Positions 9,450 through 17,403 of a stretch of DNA of 64,000 bases are shown here, piece by piece. How positions within the stretch are numbered: position 1 is the first letter of the stretch; the number at the start of each line of letters is the position of its first letter. The translations under genes were made by a program, and so were the position numbers. Under the pieces are notes generated by a model that saw only the letters and a list, made by a program, of their open reading frames with translations, did no database searches and was not told the DNA's origin. The DNA is taken from assembly GCF_004125265.1 (NCBI RefSeq), contig NZ_RDTE01000001.1, forward strand, positions 62,001 to 126,000. The letters run 5' to 3'. The stretch is from Streptomyces lydicus (GTDB taxonomy: Bacteria; Actinomycetota; Actinomycetes; Streptomycetales; Streptomycetaceae).

Positions 9450-11282
9450 GTGAACCGCTCCGTCCCGGAAATCTCCGCGCGCGGCTTCGCGGGCCTGGGT
9501 GTCGTGCTGCCCGCCCTCGCCGAGATCCGGATCGCCCTGACCGGCGGCCGCGGCACCGCCAAGTTCCACGTGCCGCCGCCCGACCCTGGCCTGCGCCGCT
9601 ACCACCCGGGGACCTGCCAGCACTCCAAACCCGCAGACCAGGCCGCCACCTATGCGCTGCTGGAGGTGTTCGGCCGGGTCTGCAAGAAGTGCGCCGTCGT
9701 CCTGCCGAGTGCACCGGACGCCCTGTGGCGGGCGGCCGCGTTTGCCGCCCGCCGCCGTGAGGTCCTGGACCGGGCGGAAGCGGACCGCGAGCCGCGGACC
9801 TGGCTCGGCTATGCCCGCAACGCCGCCCGCCATGAACCCGGTGACGACGAGCAGGTCGCGCAGTGGCTCCAGCAGGCCCGCACCGATGCCGCGCTCGTCG
9901 ACGACGCCGACACGCTCGCCGACGCCTGGCGCCAACTCAACGCGGCCCACCGGGCCTTCCTGGACGCCTACGCCGCCGACTGCCCTGAGGTCGAGGCGTA
10001 CAACGGGGCGAGGGACGCAGTGCGCCGCTCCGCCGGGTCCGAGCAGCGCCGGGTGCTGGATGAGGTGAGCGCGGCGGTCGGCAAGGTCTCCCGGACGCGG
10101 GAGCGGATGTACGGGCCGCCGCCGGAGCTGGATGCCGGGGCGCTGGTGTGCGGGGTGTGGCTGGCGGCGCGCTCGCGCGGCCACTCGGCCCGCCGGGCTG
10201 CCGATCTGGCCCGGGACGCGGCCGGTGCGGAGCTGGCCGGTGCCCGGGTCGTCGACGTCACCCGCCTGCCCGTCCCGCCGCGGACCGCCGGCAGCACCCA
10301 CAAGTCCCCTGCGGCCTGGGCTGATCGGGAGCTAGCGCTGTGGTGGCCGGACGCGGTCACGGACATGTGCACGCTGCTGGAGGAGGACTTCGAGGCCGAG
10401 TCGGCCGACACCGCCAACCGCCTGCTCCTGGTGCGGGACTGGCCGCTGACCGGCACCCGGGACGCGCCGGTCGCCTACCTGGCGGCCTCCCCCGTCCTGG
10501 GCCCGGTCGTCCCCCACGGGTATCGCGAGGTGGGCGACTACGTCTCCTGGAGCGGCGGGGACACCGCCGGTCCCAGTTTCAGCGCGGTCGTGGCCGCCCC
10601 GGCCCACCTGGTCGCCAAGCTGGAGAAGGAGCAGGCTGCCCAACCCTCGTACCACGAGCGGCGGTTCACCGTTGGCGGGCCGGTCACCGGCGGCGCGGCC
10701 GACCTGGAGGCGGCCGAGGAATTGCTGCGTGCGGCGTTCCCGCTGCTGCCCGGCGACGGCGTGGGCGAGCCGCCCGTCCCGTCTGCGGCCGTCACCGAGC
10801 AGCGAGAGGCCCGCCACGCCGCACGGGGGCAGCGCCTGGCCGGCGAGGAGGAGCGGCTCTACCGGCTCGCGGACTCCCTGGGTGGCGGGTACGCCTGCTG
10901 GGTGCCGGGCGGCCCGGAGGAATTGGAGCCGCTTGAGAGGCTCGTGTCGTGGCTGCGCTGGAGCACGCTGCGCGTGGACGTGCTGTGCGGCCCGACCGGC
11001 ACGGCCGACCGGTGGGCCAGCGTGTTCGGCATGCTGGAGTCCGTCACCACCGCCGGCCTCGGCTTCAGCCCCGGCGGGCGGCACCGCACCCTGCACATAC
11101 CCTGGCACCGGATTGTCGCCCTCACCGGCGCACCGCGCTTCGACCGCGGCCACCGCGCCCCCGATCTGTGGCAGCCCTACGAGCCCGTCGACGCCCCTCC
11201 CCCACCGCCGGCCGGTCCTCGTCCTGCCCTGATCCGCGGCGCCGGTCTGCGCGCCATACCGACACCGGACGGTGCGGCATGA
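9450..11282 (+). CDS. Large hypothetical protein with duplicated C-terminal domain
   Basis: 610 residues, GTG start 3 nt after the previous stop, with GAGGAGAG upstream. Residues about 50-80 contain a CQHSK...VCKKCAVVLP group that may bind zinc. About 90-240 is arginine-rich and helical. About 320-610 is the domain shared with the shorter protein at 5425-6177 (LLLVRDWPL..RDAPVAYL to HIPWHRIVALTG). No enzyme motif is evident. It is downstream of the ParA-like gene and one unknown gene, so it could belong to a partition- or nucleoid-related operon, which is inference from order only. Confidence 0.65.
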   Translation: MNRSVPEISARGFAGLGVVLPALAEIRIALTGGRGTAKFHVPPPDPGLRRYHPGTCQHSKPADQAATYALLEVFGRVCKKCAVVLPSAPDALWRAAAFAARRREVLDRAEADREPRTWLGYARNAARHEPGDDEQVAQWLQQARTDAALVDDADTLADAWRQLNAAHRAFLDAYAADCPEVEAYNGARDAVRRSAGSEQRRVLDEVSAAVGKVSRTRERMYGPPPELDAGALVCGVWLAARSRGHSARRAADLARDAAGAELAGARVVDVTRLPVPPRTAGSTHKSPAAWADRELALWWPDAVTDMCTLLEEDFEAESADTANRLLLVRDWPLTGTRDAPVAYLAASPVLGPVVPHGYREVGDYVSWSGGDTAGPSFSAVVAAPAHLVAKLEKEQAAQPSYHERRFTVGGPVTGGAADLEAAEELLRAAFPLLPGDGVGEPPVPSAAVTEQREARHAARGQRLAGEEERLYRLADSLGGGYACWVPGGPEELEPLERLVSWLRWSTLRVDVLCGPTGTADRWASVFGMLESVTTAGLGFSPGGRHRTLHIPWHRIVALTGAPRFDRGHRAPDLWQPYEPVDAPPPPPAGPRPALIRGAGLRAIPTPDGAA

Positions 11283-11413
11283 CCGCGGGCCCCGACCACA
11301 CCGCTGAGCCGGCGCACCGGGTCCCGGCCGACGTCGGGCCGCGGGCGCGGCGTACGAGCAGATCACCAGCCAGGCCGTCGTCGCACGCCCTACCGGCCCG
11401 GACGGACCACTGA
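11279..11413 (+). CDS. Possible small coupled ORF
   Basis: A 44-codon frame begins with ATG overlapping the stop of the 9450 gene (ATGA) and ends at 11413. It is proline/arginine/alanine rich and hydrophilic, with no recognisable motif. The overlap would allow translational coupling, and the next gene starts 18 nt later. It could equally be chance. Confidence 0.25.
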   Translation: MTAGPDHTAEPAHRVPADVGPRARRTSRSPARPSSHALPARTDH

Positions 11414-11430
11414 ACCAGAACGGAACACGC

Positions 11431-11742
11431 ATGCTGAACTACCGCGTAGGAGACCGCGTCCGCATCCTCGACGACAGCGGACACTGGCATGGCACCACCG
11501 CGACCATCATCGCCACCTCCGCCGTCCATCTTCTGGAAGGATGCTCCGTCCCCGACGGCGTCTGGAACGTCTTCGACTACAAGATCCGCCCCGACTGCTG
11601 CGGACAGCGCTGCACGATCGACCTGCTCAACGAAGATGCCCTTGAAGCTGCCGACGCCGACGCCCGAAAGTCCAGTGGGCTGCTGCCGATCGACCCGGGC
11701 GACACCATCCCGATCACCGAGGAGATCGGCCTCGCAGCGTGA
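11431..11742 (+). CDS. Small hypothetical protein with KOW/SH3-like start
   Basis: 103 residues from ATG 11431 (MLNYRVGDRVRILDDSGHWHG). The opening, with VGDRVRIL then T-TATIIATS, resembles a small beta-barrel of the KOW/SH3 type. A CCGQRCTIDLL segment supplies three cysteines. The C-terminal half is acidic (DADARKSSGLLPIDPGDT). It is read in the same direction as the upstream large gene, 149 nt after it, so it may close that operon. Function is unknown. Confidence 0.6.
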   Translation: MLNYRVGDRVRILDDSGHWHGTTATIIATSAVHLLEGCSVPDGVWNVFDYKIRPDCCGQRCTIDLLNEDALEAADADARKSSGLLPIDPGDTIPITEEIGLAA

Positions 11743-11983
11743 GACCGTAGCTTGATGCGTAAGGGCCCTGGGGTGTCTGAGCAATGCTCGTGCCCGTCGC
11801 TGTCGCCGGCGTGCCAACGGGCCCATGTCGCGGGAAGGGGCCGGTCGTAGCCCGCCGCGCTCCGCCCGGCGCACGCCGACTCGGTCAGGCCCGGGCTGAA
11901 GGGCGCCACGTGTCCGCGCCCCCTCCGTAACCTCGCCTGAGCGCTGCAGCCCGACGAAGCCCTGCCGTGTCTGGAGGAGACCG

Positions 11984-12772
11984 ATGTCCTTCACCGCCCT
12001 GCACGCCGACCACGGACGCCTGGACGCCACCGTGGACGGCCTCGGCTGCGGCCTGCCCTTCGCCGCGATCCACCGTGCCCGTCCCCGCGCCTCGCTGACC
12101 TGCACCGAATGCCGCCACGGGATGCACGCCAAGAAGTCCAGCGGCGGCCTGCAATTCTTCGCCCACGACGCGCACGCCCCCCGCTGCGCAGCCGCCGGTG
12201 AATCGCTGGAACATCACCTGTTCAAGCTTGAACTCGCGCACGCCGCACGGGCCGCCGGGCATCACGCGGAGCTGGAGGTCCGCGCTCCCGGTGGCCGCTG
12301 GCGAGCCGACGTCCTGGTCACTGCCCCGGCCAGTCCACGCCGCGTCGCCCTCGAAGCCCAGATGAGCCCGCTCACCCTCGCAGAAGTCCGCGAGCGCACC
12401 CGCCGCTACCTCGCCGACAACATCGACGTCATCTGGTTCACCACCCGCCCCCAGCGCTGGTCAGGCCAAGTCCCCGCCGTCCCCGTCCTGCCTCCCCAGT
12501 CCCTCCGCACCCGATGGAAGGTGTCGGGAGCGGTCATCACGCGCTTCGTCTTCGAGGACTGCTACTGCGACCCGCCCTGGACTCACGCCGACCACAACCA
12601 CTGGAGCGAAGCCGCAGAGCCGGTGCCGCTGCGCACCTTCATCGCCGGTGTCCTGCAGCGGCAACTGCTGCAGCGGATATCGGCGTCGACCTTCCACGAC
12701 GGAACGGCGACCTACGAGGGCTGGGCTCCGAGCGACGACCTCAGAACGGAAGCCGAAACCCTGAACACCTAG
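11984..12772 (+). CDS. CoiA-like competence/nuclease-family protein
   Basis: 262 residues from ATG 11984, preceded by GGAGGAG at ideal spacing. A CTECRHGMHAKK zinc knuckle and FFAHD segment near residues 39-60 lead into ES.EHHLFKLELA (about 73-85), RWRADVL (about 100-107) and ALEAQMSPLTLAEVRERT (about 115-135). This order is typical of CoiA-like proteins, whose core is a PD-(D/E)xK nuclease fold. A second histidine/cysteine cluster (CYCDPPWTHADHNHW) follows near 190. CoiA homologues are linked to DNA uptake in Firmicutes. In Streptomyces mobile DNA they are common but untested, and DNA processing is the likely role. Confidence 0.75.
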   Translation: MSFTALHADHGRLDATVDGLGCGLPFAAIHRARPRASLTCTECRHGMHAKKSSGGLQFFAHDAHAPRCAAAGESLEHHLFKLELAHAARAAGHHAELEVRAPGGRWRADVLVTAPASPRRVALEAQMSPLTLAEVRERTRRYLADNIDVIWFTTRPQRWSGQVPAVPVLPPQSLRTRWKVSGAVITRFVFEDCYCDPPWTHADHNHWSEAAEPVPLRTFIAGVLQRQLLQRISASTFHDGTATYEGWAPSDDLRTEAETLNT

Positions 12773-12858
12773 ACAGGCGGTCAGCTGCAACGCCGTGCGG
12801 TTCGCGCGGCCGCCCTGTGCAGGACGCGAACCCCAGCCCAGCTACTGCGGGGCGACAC

Positions 12859-12864
12859 TACGCT
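12859..12864 (+). promoter_or_regulatory. Candidate leaderless -10 box TACGCT
   Basis: An identical hexamer to the one before the 8973 gene, ending 6 nt ahead of the ATG at 12871. No Shine-Dalgarno sequence is present between box and start. Confidence 0.45.
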
Positions 12865-12870
12865 TGCGGG

Positions 12871-13209
12871 ATGGCTGTCGCCGTCGTCACCGATTGCACC
12901 GATCCGGACCCCCGGGTACGCCTGACCCAACTGTCGTGGCGTGCACAGCTCTTGGTGGAGATCGAGGAGAAGACCGAGGAGATCGCCTGCCGGGCCGAGG
13001 GCCACGCGTACCAGGGAGCCGGCCCCGAGGTGGCACAGGCACGCGCAGCCGCCGAGAAGCTGAAGGAACTCGCCGACCTGCACACGGAGGACGACCTGAG
13101 CCATCCGGCCGCGGTGACGGAACTGCGGGCCGCCCTCGCCACGGCGACCGCGCTCGTACAGACCCTCGAAAGCCGGCACACGCCCAGCAAGAATCCCGCG
13201 CAGACCTGA
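12871..13209 (+). CDS. Small acidic helical protein
   Basis: 112 residues, ATG 12871, apparently leaderless (TACGCT 6 nt upstream). The protein is helical and charged, with IEEKTEEIACRAEGHAYQG and an AAAEKLKELADLH segment suggesting a short coiled coil. The tail is polar. It has one cysteine and no membrane segment. It is isolated from its neighbours by non-coding DNA and was not recognised. Confidence 0.6.
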   Translation: MAVAVVTDCTDPDPRVRLTQLSWRAQLLVEIEEKTEEIACRAEGHAYQGAGPEVAQARAAAEKLKELADLHTEDDLSHPAAVTELRAALATATALVQTLESRHTPSKNPAQT

Positions 13210-13320
13210 GGCCCCGACGAGACGTGCCGCTCACGCTCTACGTTGAGCCGTCGTGGACCATCGCCGGGAGTATGTTGCTTAGGTATATGCGGGCGCCCTG
13301 CGAGACTGCCCCGGTGCCAC

Positions 13321-13572
13321 TCAGGCGCCCTCCTCATAGATCTCGCCGCTGAGAATCTCCTGCACCAACCGGGCGATGAGATCCCGCCGGGTCATCTCAC
13401 CTGTGGCCATGTCCGGGTAGCCGGCCGGCAATGCCCGCTCGACCGCGTCCACGATGTCATCGACCTTGAAAGTGATGTTCGTGTCAATGGCCAGGGTTGC
13501 GACGCTCTCAACGGCCTTTTCTGTGCGGGCGATCAGATCGCGCACAAAACCTTCTGCATCAAGATCAATCAC
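13321..13572 (-). CDS. Small acidic hypothetical protein
   Basis: 83 residues, GTG start at 13572 (MIDLDAEGFVRDLIARTEKAVE). The composition is acidic and helical, with TRRDLIARLVQEILSGEIYEEG at the end. The gene is less GC-rich than its surroundings. A TAGTAT box 7 nt upstream and lack of a Shine-Dalgarno sequence suggest leaderless translation. Size and charge would fit an antitoxin-like or regulatory protein, but no toxin partner is visible and this is not claimed. Confidence 0.6.
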   Translation of the reverse strand: MIDLDAEGFVRDLIARTEKAVESVATLAIDTNITFKVDDIVDAVERALPAGYPDMATGEMTRRDLIARLVQEILSGEIYEEGA

Positions 13573-13579
13573 AGTGCCG

Positions 13580-13585
13580 ATACTA
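13580..13585 (-). promoter_or_regulatory. Candidate leaderless -10 box TAGTAT
   Basis: On the minus strand TAGTAT ends 7 nt before the GTG start at 13572. It is one of four similar boxes within 6 kb. The stretch from here to 13875 otherwise shows no gene. Confidence 0.45.
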
Positions 13586-13875
13586 CCGGTTGCAGGGTGT
13601 TACGTGCGCGGGATTCGGGCGCCTCGCCCTTCAGCTCGTTGGCTCATCCCCCGGGAACAGGGGGCACAGTCGGTATTGGTTACACCCGCAAGCTCACCAT
13701 CCTCTGAGGCGGTCCACCCCGTCTGGGGCGTACGCAGGTCAGAGAGGGGATCCAGCGTACGCGCCGGAGGAGGGACGGGCCTCATGGCCCGTGAACGACG
13801 GCATGATGCCCCGATGGACGGCTCCGGGGGCCGGACCTGCGGCGGATGGCGGAAGCGGCGGACTGCCCAGGAGAC

Positions 13876-14130
13876 TTACGGTTCGGGGGACCGTTCGCGC
13901 TCGCGGATCTTGGTCCAGTTCTTGGCCCGGTACTGCGGAAGGTCGTTTTTGCTCGGGCGGGGCGGGTTCAGGGTGCGCACGACGGCGCAGTCCGGGGTGA
14001 GGGTCATCGTGACCTTCTTCCTGGTCACGATGATGGCGTCGGGGCCGATGGCCAGCGTGCCCTTGCTCGGCGCGCGCAGGAGGCAGTCCAGGACACGCTG
14101 CAGGGCCTCGCACCGCCGCTCCACGGGCAC
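13876..14130 (-). CDS. Small hypothetical protein, start uncertain
   Basis: About 84 residues if the GTG at 14130 is used. The open frame continues upstream to a CTG that overlaps the stop of the 14151-14396 gene. The coding pattern is good throughout (RCEALQRVLDCLLRAPSK, then AIIVTRKKVTMTLTPD). It contains a beta-rich middle and a basic C-terminus (RAKNWTKIRERER). With no ribosome binding site at either start, it is either coupled to the gene upstream or is the second half of a single gene split by a frameshift. Confidence 0.5.
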   Translation of the reverse strand: MPVERRCEALQRVLDCLLRAPSKGTLAIGPDAIIVTRKKVTMTLTPDCAVVRTLNPPRPSKNDLPQYRAKNWTKIRERERSPEP

Positions 14131-14150
14131 TTCGCGGAAGAATGGGCTGT

Positions 14151-14396
14151 TCAGCGGGTGCCGCTGGCCCCGCGGGCCAGACGCCCGGCCTGGAGGAAGC
14201 GCTCGACCAGCTGGCGGATCTCGGTGTCCGCGGTGGCCTCGGAAACGATGTGCGCGCCCATGTATTTGCGCAGGGCGTGCCGGGTGATCCGCGCTGTCCG
14301 GGCGAACTCCTGTGCCTCCTGCTGGGGGAGGGCCTCGATCCGTTGCCATGGCTCCGGCGTGTGGCTGGCGCCCGGAGCCGGTGTGGAATCGTGCAT
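14151..14396 (-). CDS. Small helical protein, possible DNA binding
   Basis: 81 residues from ATG 14396, with TACGGT 7 nt upstream and no Shine-Dalgarno sequence. The core (EAQEFARTARITRHALRKYM) resembles a short helix-turn-helix, followed by another helix (IRQLVERFLQAGRLARG). Its stop codon overlaps the open frame of the following gene at 13876-14130, which makes coupling or a frameshifted single gene likely. A regulator is plausible but unproven. Confidence 0.5.
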   Translation of the reverse strand: MHDSTPAPGASHTPEPWQRIEALPQQEAQEFARTARITRHALRKYMGAHIVSEATADTEIRQLVERFLQAGRLARGASGTR

Positions 14397-14403
14397 GCCC
14401 GAC

Positions 14404-14409
14404 ACCGTA
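14404..14409 (-). promoter_or_regulatory. Candidate leaderless -10 box TACGGT
   Basis: Minus-strand TACGGT ends 7 nt before the ATG at 14396, matching the layout of the other leaderless candidates in this part of the window. Confidence 0.4.
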
Positions 14410-14521
14410 GCGGCCTGACAAGGAGGGGCGGCAATGCACGCGCCGTCGAGGCCTCTACGCCTCCCCCGGCACTCGGTTGGCACCCTCGAAGGGATGGACG
14501 CCGCATCGCCGGGGCGCGGAG

Positions 14522-14527
14522 TAGATT
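14522..14527 (+). promoter_or_regulatory. Candidate leaderless -10 box TAGATT
   Basis: TAGATT followed by 7 nt and the ATG at 14535, with no Shine-Dalgarno sequence. Confidence 0.45.
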
Positions 14528-14534
14528 CGAGCGC

Positions 14535-14741
14535 ATGAGCGAAGAAGCCCCAAGACGAATTCCCCTGACGACGCCTGCGGCATCCGCGGCAGCAGCGCTC
14601 GGCTGCTACGCCGCCCAGGTCGGCCCCTGCGTGCGGGCCTGCGACGGCCTGACCGCCCGCTACGGCTCGCCCGCCCGCACGATCTGCCCAGCGTGTCGGC
14701 ACGAGGAAGCCCTGGCCGACGCCGCGCGCCAGCGGGGATAG
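14535..14741 (+). CDS. Small cysteine-rich protein
   Basis: 68 residues from ATG 14535, apparently leaderless. Five cysteines are arranged as C...C...C, then CPAC near the C-terminus (LGCYAAQVGPCVRACDGL, then TICPACRHEEALA), which fits a small zinc ribbon. It has no signal peptide. Such mini-proteins are common on Streptomyces plasmids and unassigned. The 165 nt following it are non-coding and lead into a convergent gene. Confidence 0.55.
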   Translation: MSEEAPRRIPLTTPAASAAAALGCYAAQVGPCVRACDGLTARYGSPARTICPACRHEEALADAARQRG

Positions 14742-14906
14742 CGGGGGCTTACGGCTGGCGCCGGACAACCGGCGACGCCGACCCGAGCACGGCGCGAACC
14801 GGCAGGCACGACGGGCGTGGCGTACGGCGTCGACGGGGCGAGCGGTGACGGCCTCCGGGCGTGGCCAAGCGGTTCCCGTCGTGCCAGTGAGGGTTGTTCA
14901 CGCAGG

Positions 14907-15857
14907 TCACAGGAGGGACACCGTGGTGCGGCGCGCGTAGTCGCTCAGGCCCGGCAGACCGGGCCGCAGCCCGGCGACCCGTGCGGTCAGCGCGCATACC
15001 GAGGGCCGGCTGGCCTCCAGCGGCGCGGCGACCTCGACCAGGCGCAGCTGGGCGAAGGCGCCTGCCACATCGCCGGCGGCGAGGAGAGCGCGGGCGGTGT
15101 CGGTGGCGGCGCGGGCGCGGCGTTCGGCGGTGGGCAGGTGCTCGGGGCGCAGCCGACGGGCGGCAGCGAGGGCGGCGTCGACCTCCCCGAGGTGGCGGTG
15201 GATCCCGATCCGGTACAGGGCGCACTGGTCGGCGGTCAGCTCCCAGGTGCCAGCCGGGTGCGGGTGGCGGGTGAGGCGGTGTGTGCTCTCTTCAGCCTGG
15301 GCCGCGAAGTCGCAGGCGGTGGTGGGCAGGTGGGCAAGAGCGGCGGTGTAGGCGGCTGTGAGCGCTGCCATGCCCGCCGCCTCCAGCTCGGCGGGGGTGG
15401 GCCGGGAGCTGGTCGTCAGGTGGGCTCGGGCCTCCGTCAGCAGGTGCAGGGCCTCGCCGGTGTGGCCGGTGCGGCGCAGCGGGGTCGCGGCCGCGCGGGC
15501 TGCGAGGGCGAGCACCACCGGGTCGCCGGAGCGGCGGGCGGCAGCTCCGGCTCGTTGCGCGTAGGCGCCAGCGGCCTCGGTGCGGCCGTGCTTGACTGCG
15601 AGCTGAGAGGCCAGGGCCCACACGTCGGCAGCCCGGGCGGCGCTGGCCGGGCCTTGATCCGTGCTGCGGGCGGCGGTGGCCAGCAGCAGCGGCAGCACCT
15701 CGTCGAGTTGCTTGTAGGCACCGGCGGCGAACAGTCGACGGCCCGCGGCGACGTCGCCAGCGGACAACTTCGCGGCCGCCTCTGTCGGCGTCGGCCGTCC
15801 GGCGAGAGCCACGGCTCCCAGGCCAACTCCCAGTGCCAGCAGGCTTCGTCGTTCCAC
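14907..15857 (-). CDS. TPR-type helical repeat protein with possible Tat-like N-terminus
   Basis: 316 residues from GTG 15857, with AAAGGGG 6 nt upstream. The N-terminus MERRSLLALGVGLGAVALAG has a twin arginine followed by a hydrophobic run, compatible with a Tat signal or a lone membrane anchor. The rest is alanine/leucine-rich helical hairpins resembling tetratricopeptide repeats (for example AAGAYKQLDEVLPLLLATAA, then GHTGEALHLLTEARAHL). Streptomyces has many XRE regulators with this TPR half. Here the helix-turn-helix half is absent, so it may be a derivative. Function is unknown. Confidence 0.6.
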   Translation of the reverse strand: MERRSLLALGVGLGAVALAGRPTPTEAAAKLSAGDVAAGRRLFAAGAYKQLDEVLPLLLATAARSTDQGPASAARAADVWALASQLAVKHGRTEAAGAYAQRAGAAARRSGDPVVLALAARAAATPLRRTGHTGEALHLLTEARAHLTTSSRPTPAELEAAGMAALTAAYTAALAHLPTTACDFAAQAEESTHRLTRHPHPAGTWELTADQCALYRIGIHRHLGEVDAALAAARRLRPEHLPTAERRARAATDTARALLAAGDVAGAFAQLRLVEVAAPLEASRPSVCALTARVAGLRPGLPGLSDYARRTTVSLL

Positions 15858-16030
15858 ACCCGGCCCCTTTCCCTGTACGCCGCGCCGAGCGGACGCGGGC
15901 TTCGCCTGACGCTACGGCCCGGCGGGGCAGCCGGACAGGGCGCACGAGCGGGCCGTGCGCGACCGGGGGCGCTCAGGGGTGCAGCCGCTGCTGGCGTCCC
16001 GGGTATCCGGAGGGCCGTGATCTGTCGGCC

Positions 16031-16129
16031 GGGGCAAATCCCCGCGAACACGGGGAACGAACTGGCCTCCTGATGAGGGCGGCCAGGCGCTGCCATACTG
16101 GGGGGCAAATCCCTGCGAACGCGGGGAAC
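16031..16129. CRISPR. Pair of degenerate type I-E-like CRISPR repeats, no cas genes
   Basis: Two 28-nt copies lie at 16031-16058 and 16102-16129. They differ at two positions and each contains the imperfect palindrome CCCCGCGAACACGGGG (or CCCTGCGAACGCGGGG) typical of I-E repeats. Translating across them gives the FPAFAGI/VPRVRGD peptides often seen over such arrays. The single spacer is 43 nt, longer than the usual 32-33. No further repeat, leader or cas gene was seen, so this is at best a relic or an orphan mini-array. Confidence 0.4.
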
Positions 16130-16169
16130 AGCTTCCTGTCCTCCATCGTCGCACGAGCACCAGTGCGGC

Positions 16170-16370
16170 TTGGAACCACTTCACCAACCCAGCTCCATCG
16201 ACACGGCCAGCGACGGCCAGGAGCTCACCGACCGCGTCGTACGAGACCTGCGCGCGCTACTGCCCGGCTTCTGCCATGCCGCCGCATCCGACGGGCCCTA
16301 CCGGTATGGGGGTGATGCTGAGTTCTGCTGGATCGGTCGCGCGGAGGGTACCGGCCGGCTCATTCAGTGT
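16170..16370 (+). pseudogene. Possible gene fragment
   Basis: From a TTG at 16170 the frame reads convincingly as coding (SSIDTASDGQELTDRVVRDL to YRYGGDAEFCWIGRAEG). It then loses coding character where it runs antisense into the 16360-16584 gene. There is no ribosome binding site. It is probably the 5' or middle part of a decayed gene lying next to the CRISPR-like repeats. Not recognised. Confidence 0.3.
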
Positions 16371-16584
16371 GGGTGCTCCACACATCGGGGCCGCCCCCGC
16401 GCCACTCGATCGAAGGGTCTTCCAGCCGCACGTCATCGGGGTCCAGTCCCGCGCGGCGCAGGAACTCCAGGAGGTCCGCAGCGCTGTGGGCGATCCCGAG
16501 GCTCGTGGTGCCGACGTACACCCGACGGCCACCTCCGTGCTCCGGCGGATGGACGACAATGCGGGGTCGGGCCGGGTCGGTCAT
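16360..16584 (-). CDS. Small conserved Streptomyces hypothetical protein
   Basis: 74 residues from ATG 16584, preceded by AAGGTGGAG two bases before the start. The pattern PRIVVHPPEHGGGRRVYVGT, then AADLLEFLRRAGLDPDD, IEWRGGGPDVW at the end, recurs in many Streptomyces accessory proteins as I recall them. It looks like a compact beta-alpha fold. No function is established. It stands alone. Confidence 0.65.
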   Translation of the reverse strand: MTDPARPRIVVHPPEHGGGRRVYVGTTSLGIAHSAADLLEFLRRAGLDPDDVRLEDPSIEWRGGGPDVWSTHTE

Positions 16585-17174
16585 AGCTCCACCTTGCCGA
16601 CCCTCGGCGCTGGCCGCGCGCTGGCAGATGCGGCCGGGGGTCCGTCGTCGACGGAAGAGAGCAGCGCCACGGTGCACACCGGTGAGGCCGGTTGTGGTTA
16701 CCCTCGCGGACGGGGCCGTCATCCATGGCGCTCTCCCTGGCCGAGGCGATACCGCGGTCCCCGGTCGACGGGCTGCCCGCCAGCAGGCGGTGCAGCAGCC
16801 GGGCAGGAGGGCGTTTCGCCCTCCGAGAGCCCACAATGACGGGGCGCGCGAACGGGAGCTTGCTCCGGTCGAGGCGCCGCTGGGGCTCAGGCCGACGTGG
16901 GCCCGCGAGAGTCTTTGGCCCACAGGGCCAACGAATGCCTGAACGAACCCGGTAGCGTGCCCATCGCCGGGGCAGGCCGGCTAGGCAGATAGGTGACCGT
17001 AACCGTAGACATCGCGCGAATTTCGTATCAGTGAGCGACGAACGTCTCTTCACTCACTCCTGAAGCACCCTTTACGGCCTCAGGAGCCCCCGCCGCCGGG
17101 CGCGTCTCGGACACAGACGGGGGACGTTGAGCAACCGTAGGGTGCCGAGTGGAAGGCTGTGCAAGCGTGGGTAC
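16585..17174. other. Intergenic stretch, no gene seen
   Basis: About 590 nt without a supportable coding region. The right part (17000-17170) is less GC-rich and probably carries the promoter of the 17175 gene, but no unambiguous -35/-10 pair was found. Confidence 0.4.
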
Positions 17175-17393
17175 ATGGAAGATGTCGATCCCACACGACT
17201 GACCGAAATCCTCGCGTTTTACGTGGACCGCTATCTCAGGCAGGGAAACACCGAGAATCGGTTCTTCGTGGAAGTTATCCCGCAGGGGCGAGGTGTGCCT
17301 GATGGGAATACGCACGGGTACCCGGTCCGTCTCCCCGACGGCCAGAGGTTCACCGTCGTGGCGGGGGAACAGCCGAGGGTGACTACAACTTAG
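17175..17393 (+). CDS. Small hypothetical protein
   Basis: 72 residues from ATG 17175 (MEDVDPTRLTEILAFYVDRY). A longer TTG-started form from 17127 is possible. The gene has clearly lower GC than its neighbours, and the protein contains RFFVEVIPQG and RLPDGQRFTVVAGEQ, which suggest a small alpha/beta fold. It is followed after 10 nt by a 31-residue reading frame with a strong ribosome binding site, so the two probably form an operon. Not recognised; the base composition suggests separate acquisition. Confidence 0.55.
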   Translation: MEDVDPTRLTEILAFYVDRYLRQGNTENRFFVEVIPQGRGVPDGNTHGYPVRLPDGQRFTVVAGEQPRVTTT

Positions 17394-17403
17394 GGAGGGC
17401 CCG

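Noticed and set aside
6897..10301. A 1134-codon open frame on the minus strand
   Set aside because: It lies opposite the ParA-like and 9450 genes, is glycine/arginine/proline-rich without fold-like pattern, and has no start signal. It is a shadow of GC-rich coding on the other strand.
16031..16129. A functional CRISPR-Cas locus
   Set aside because: Only two degenerate repeats with an atypical spacer length and no cas gene anywhere in the window.
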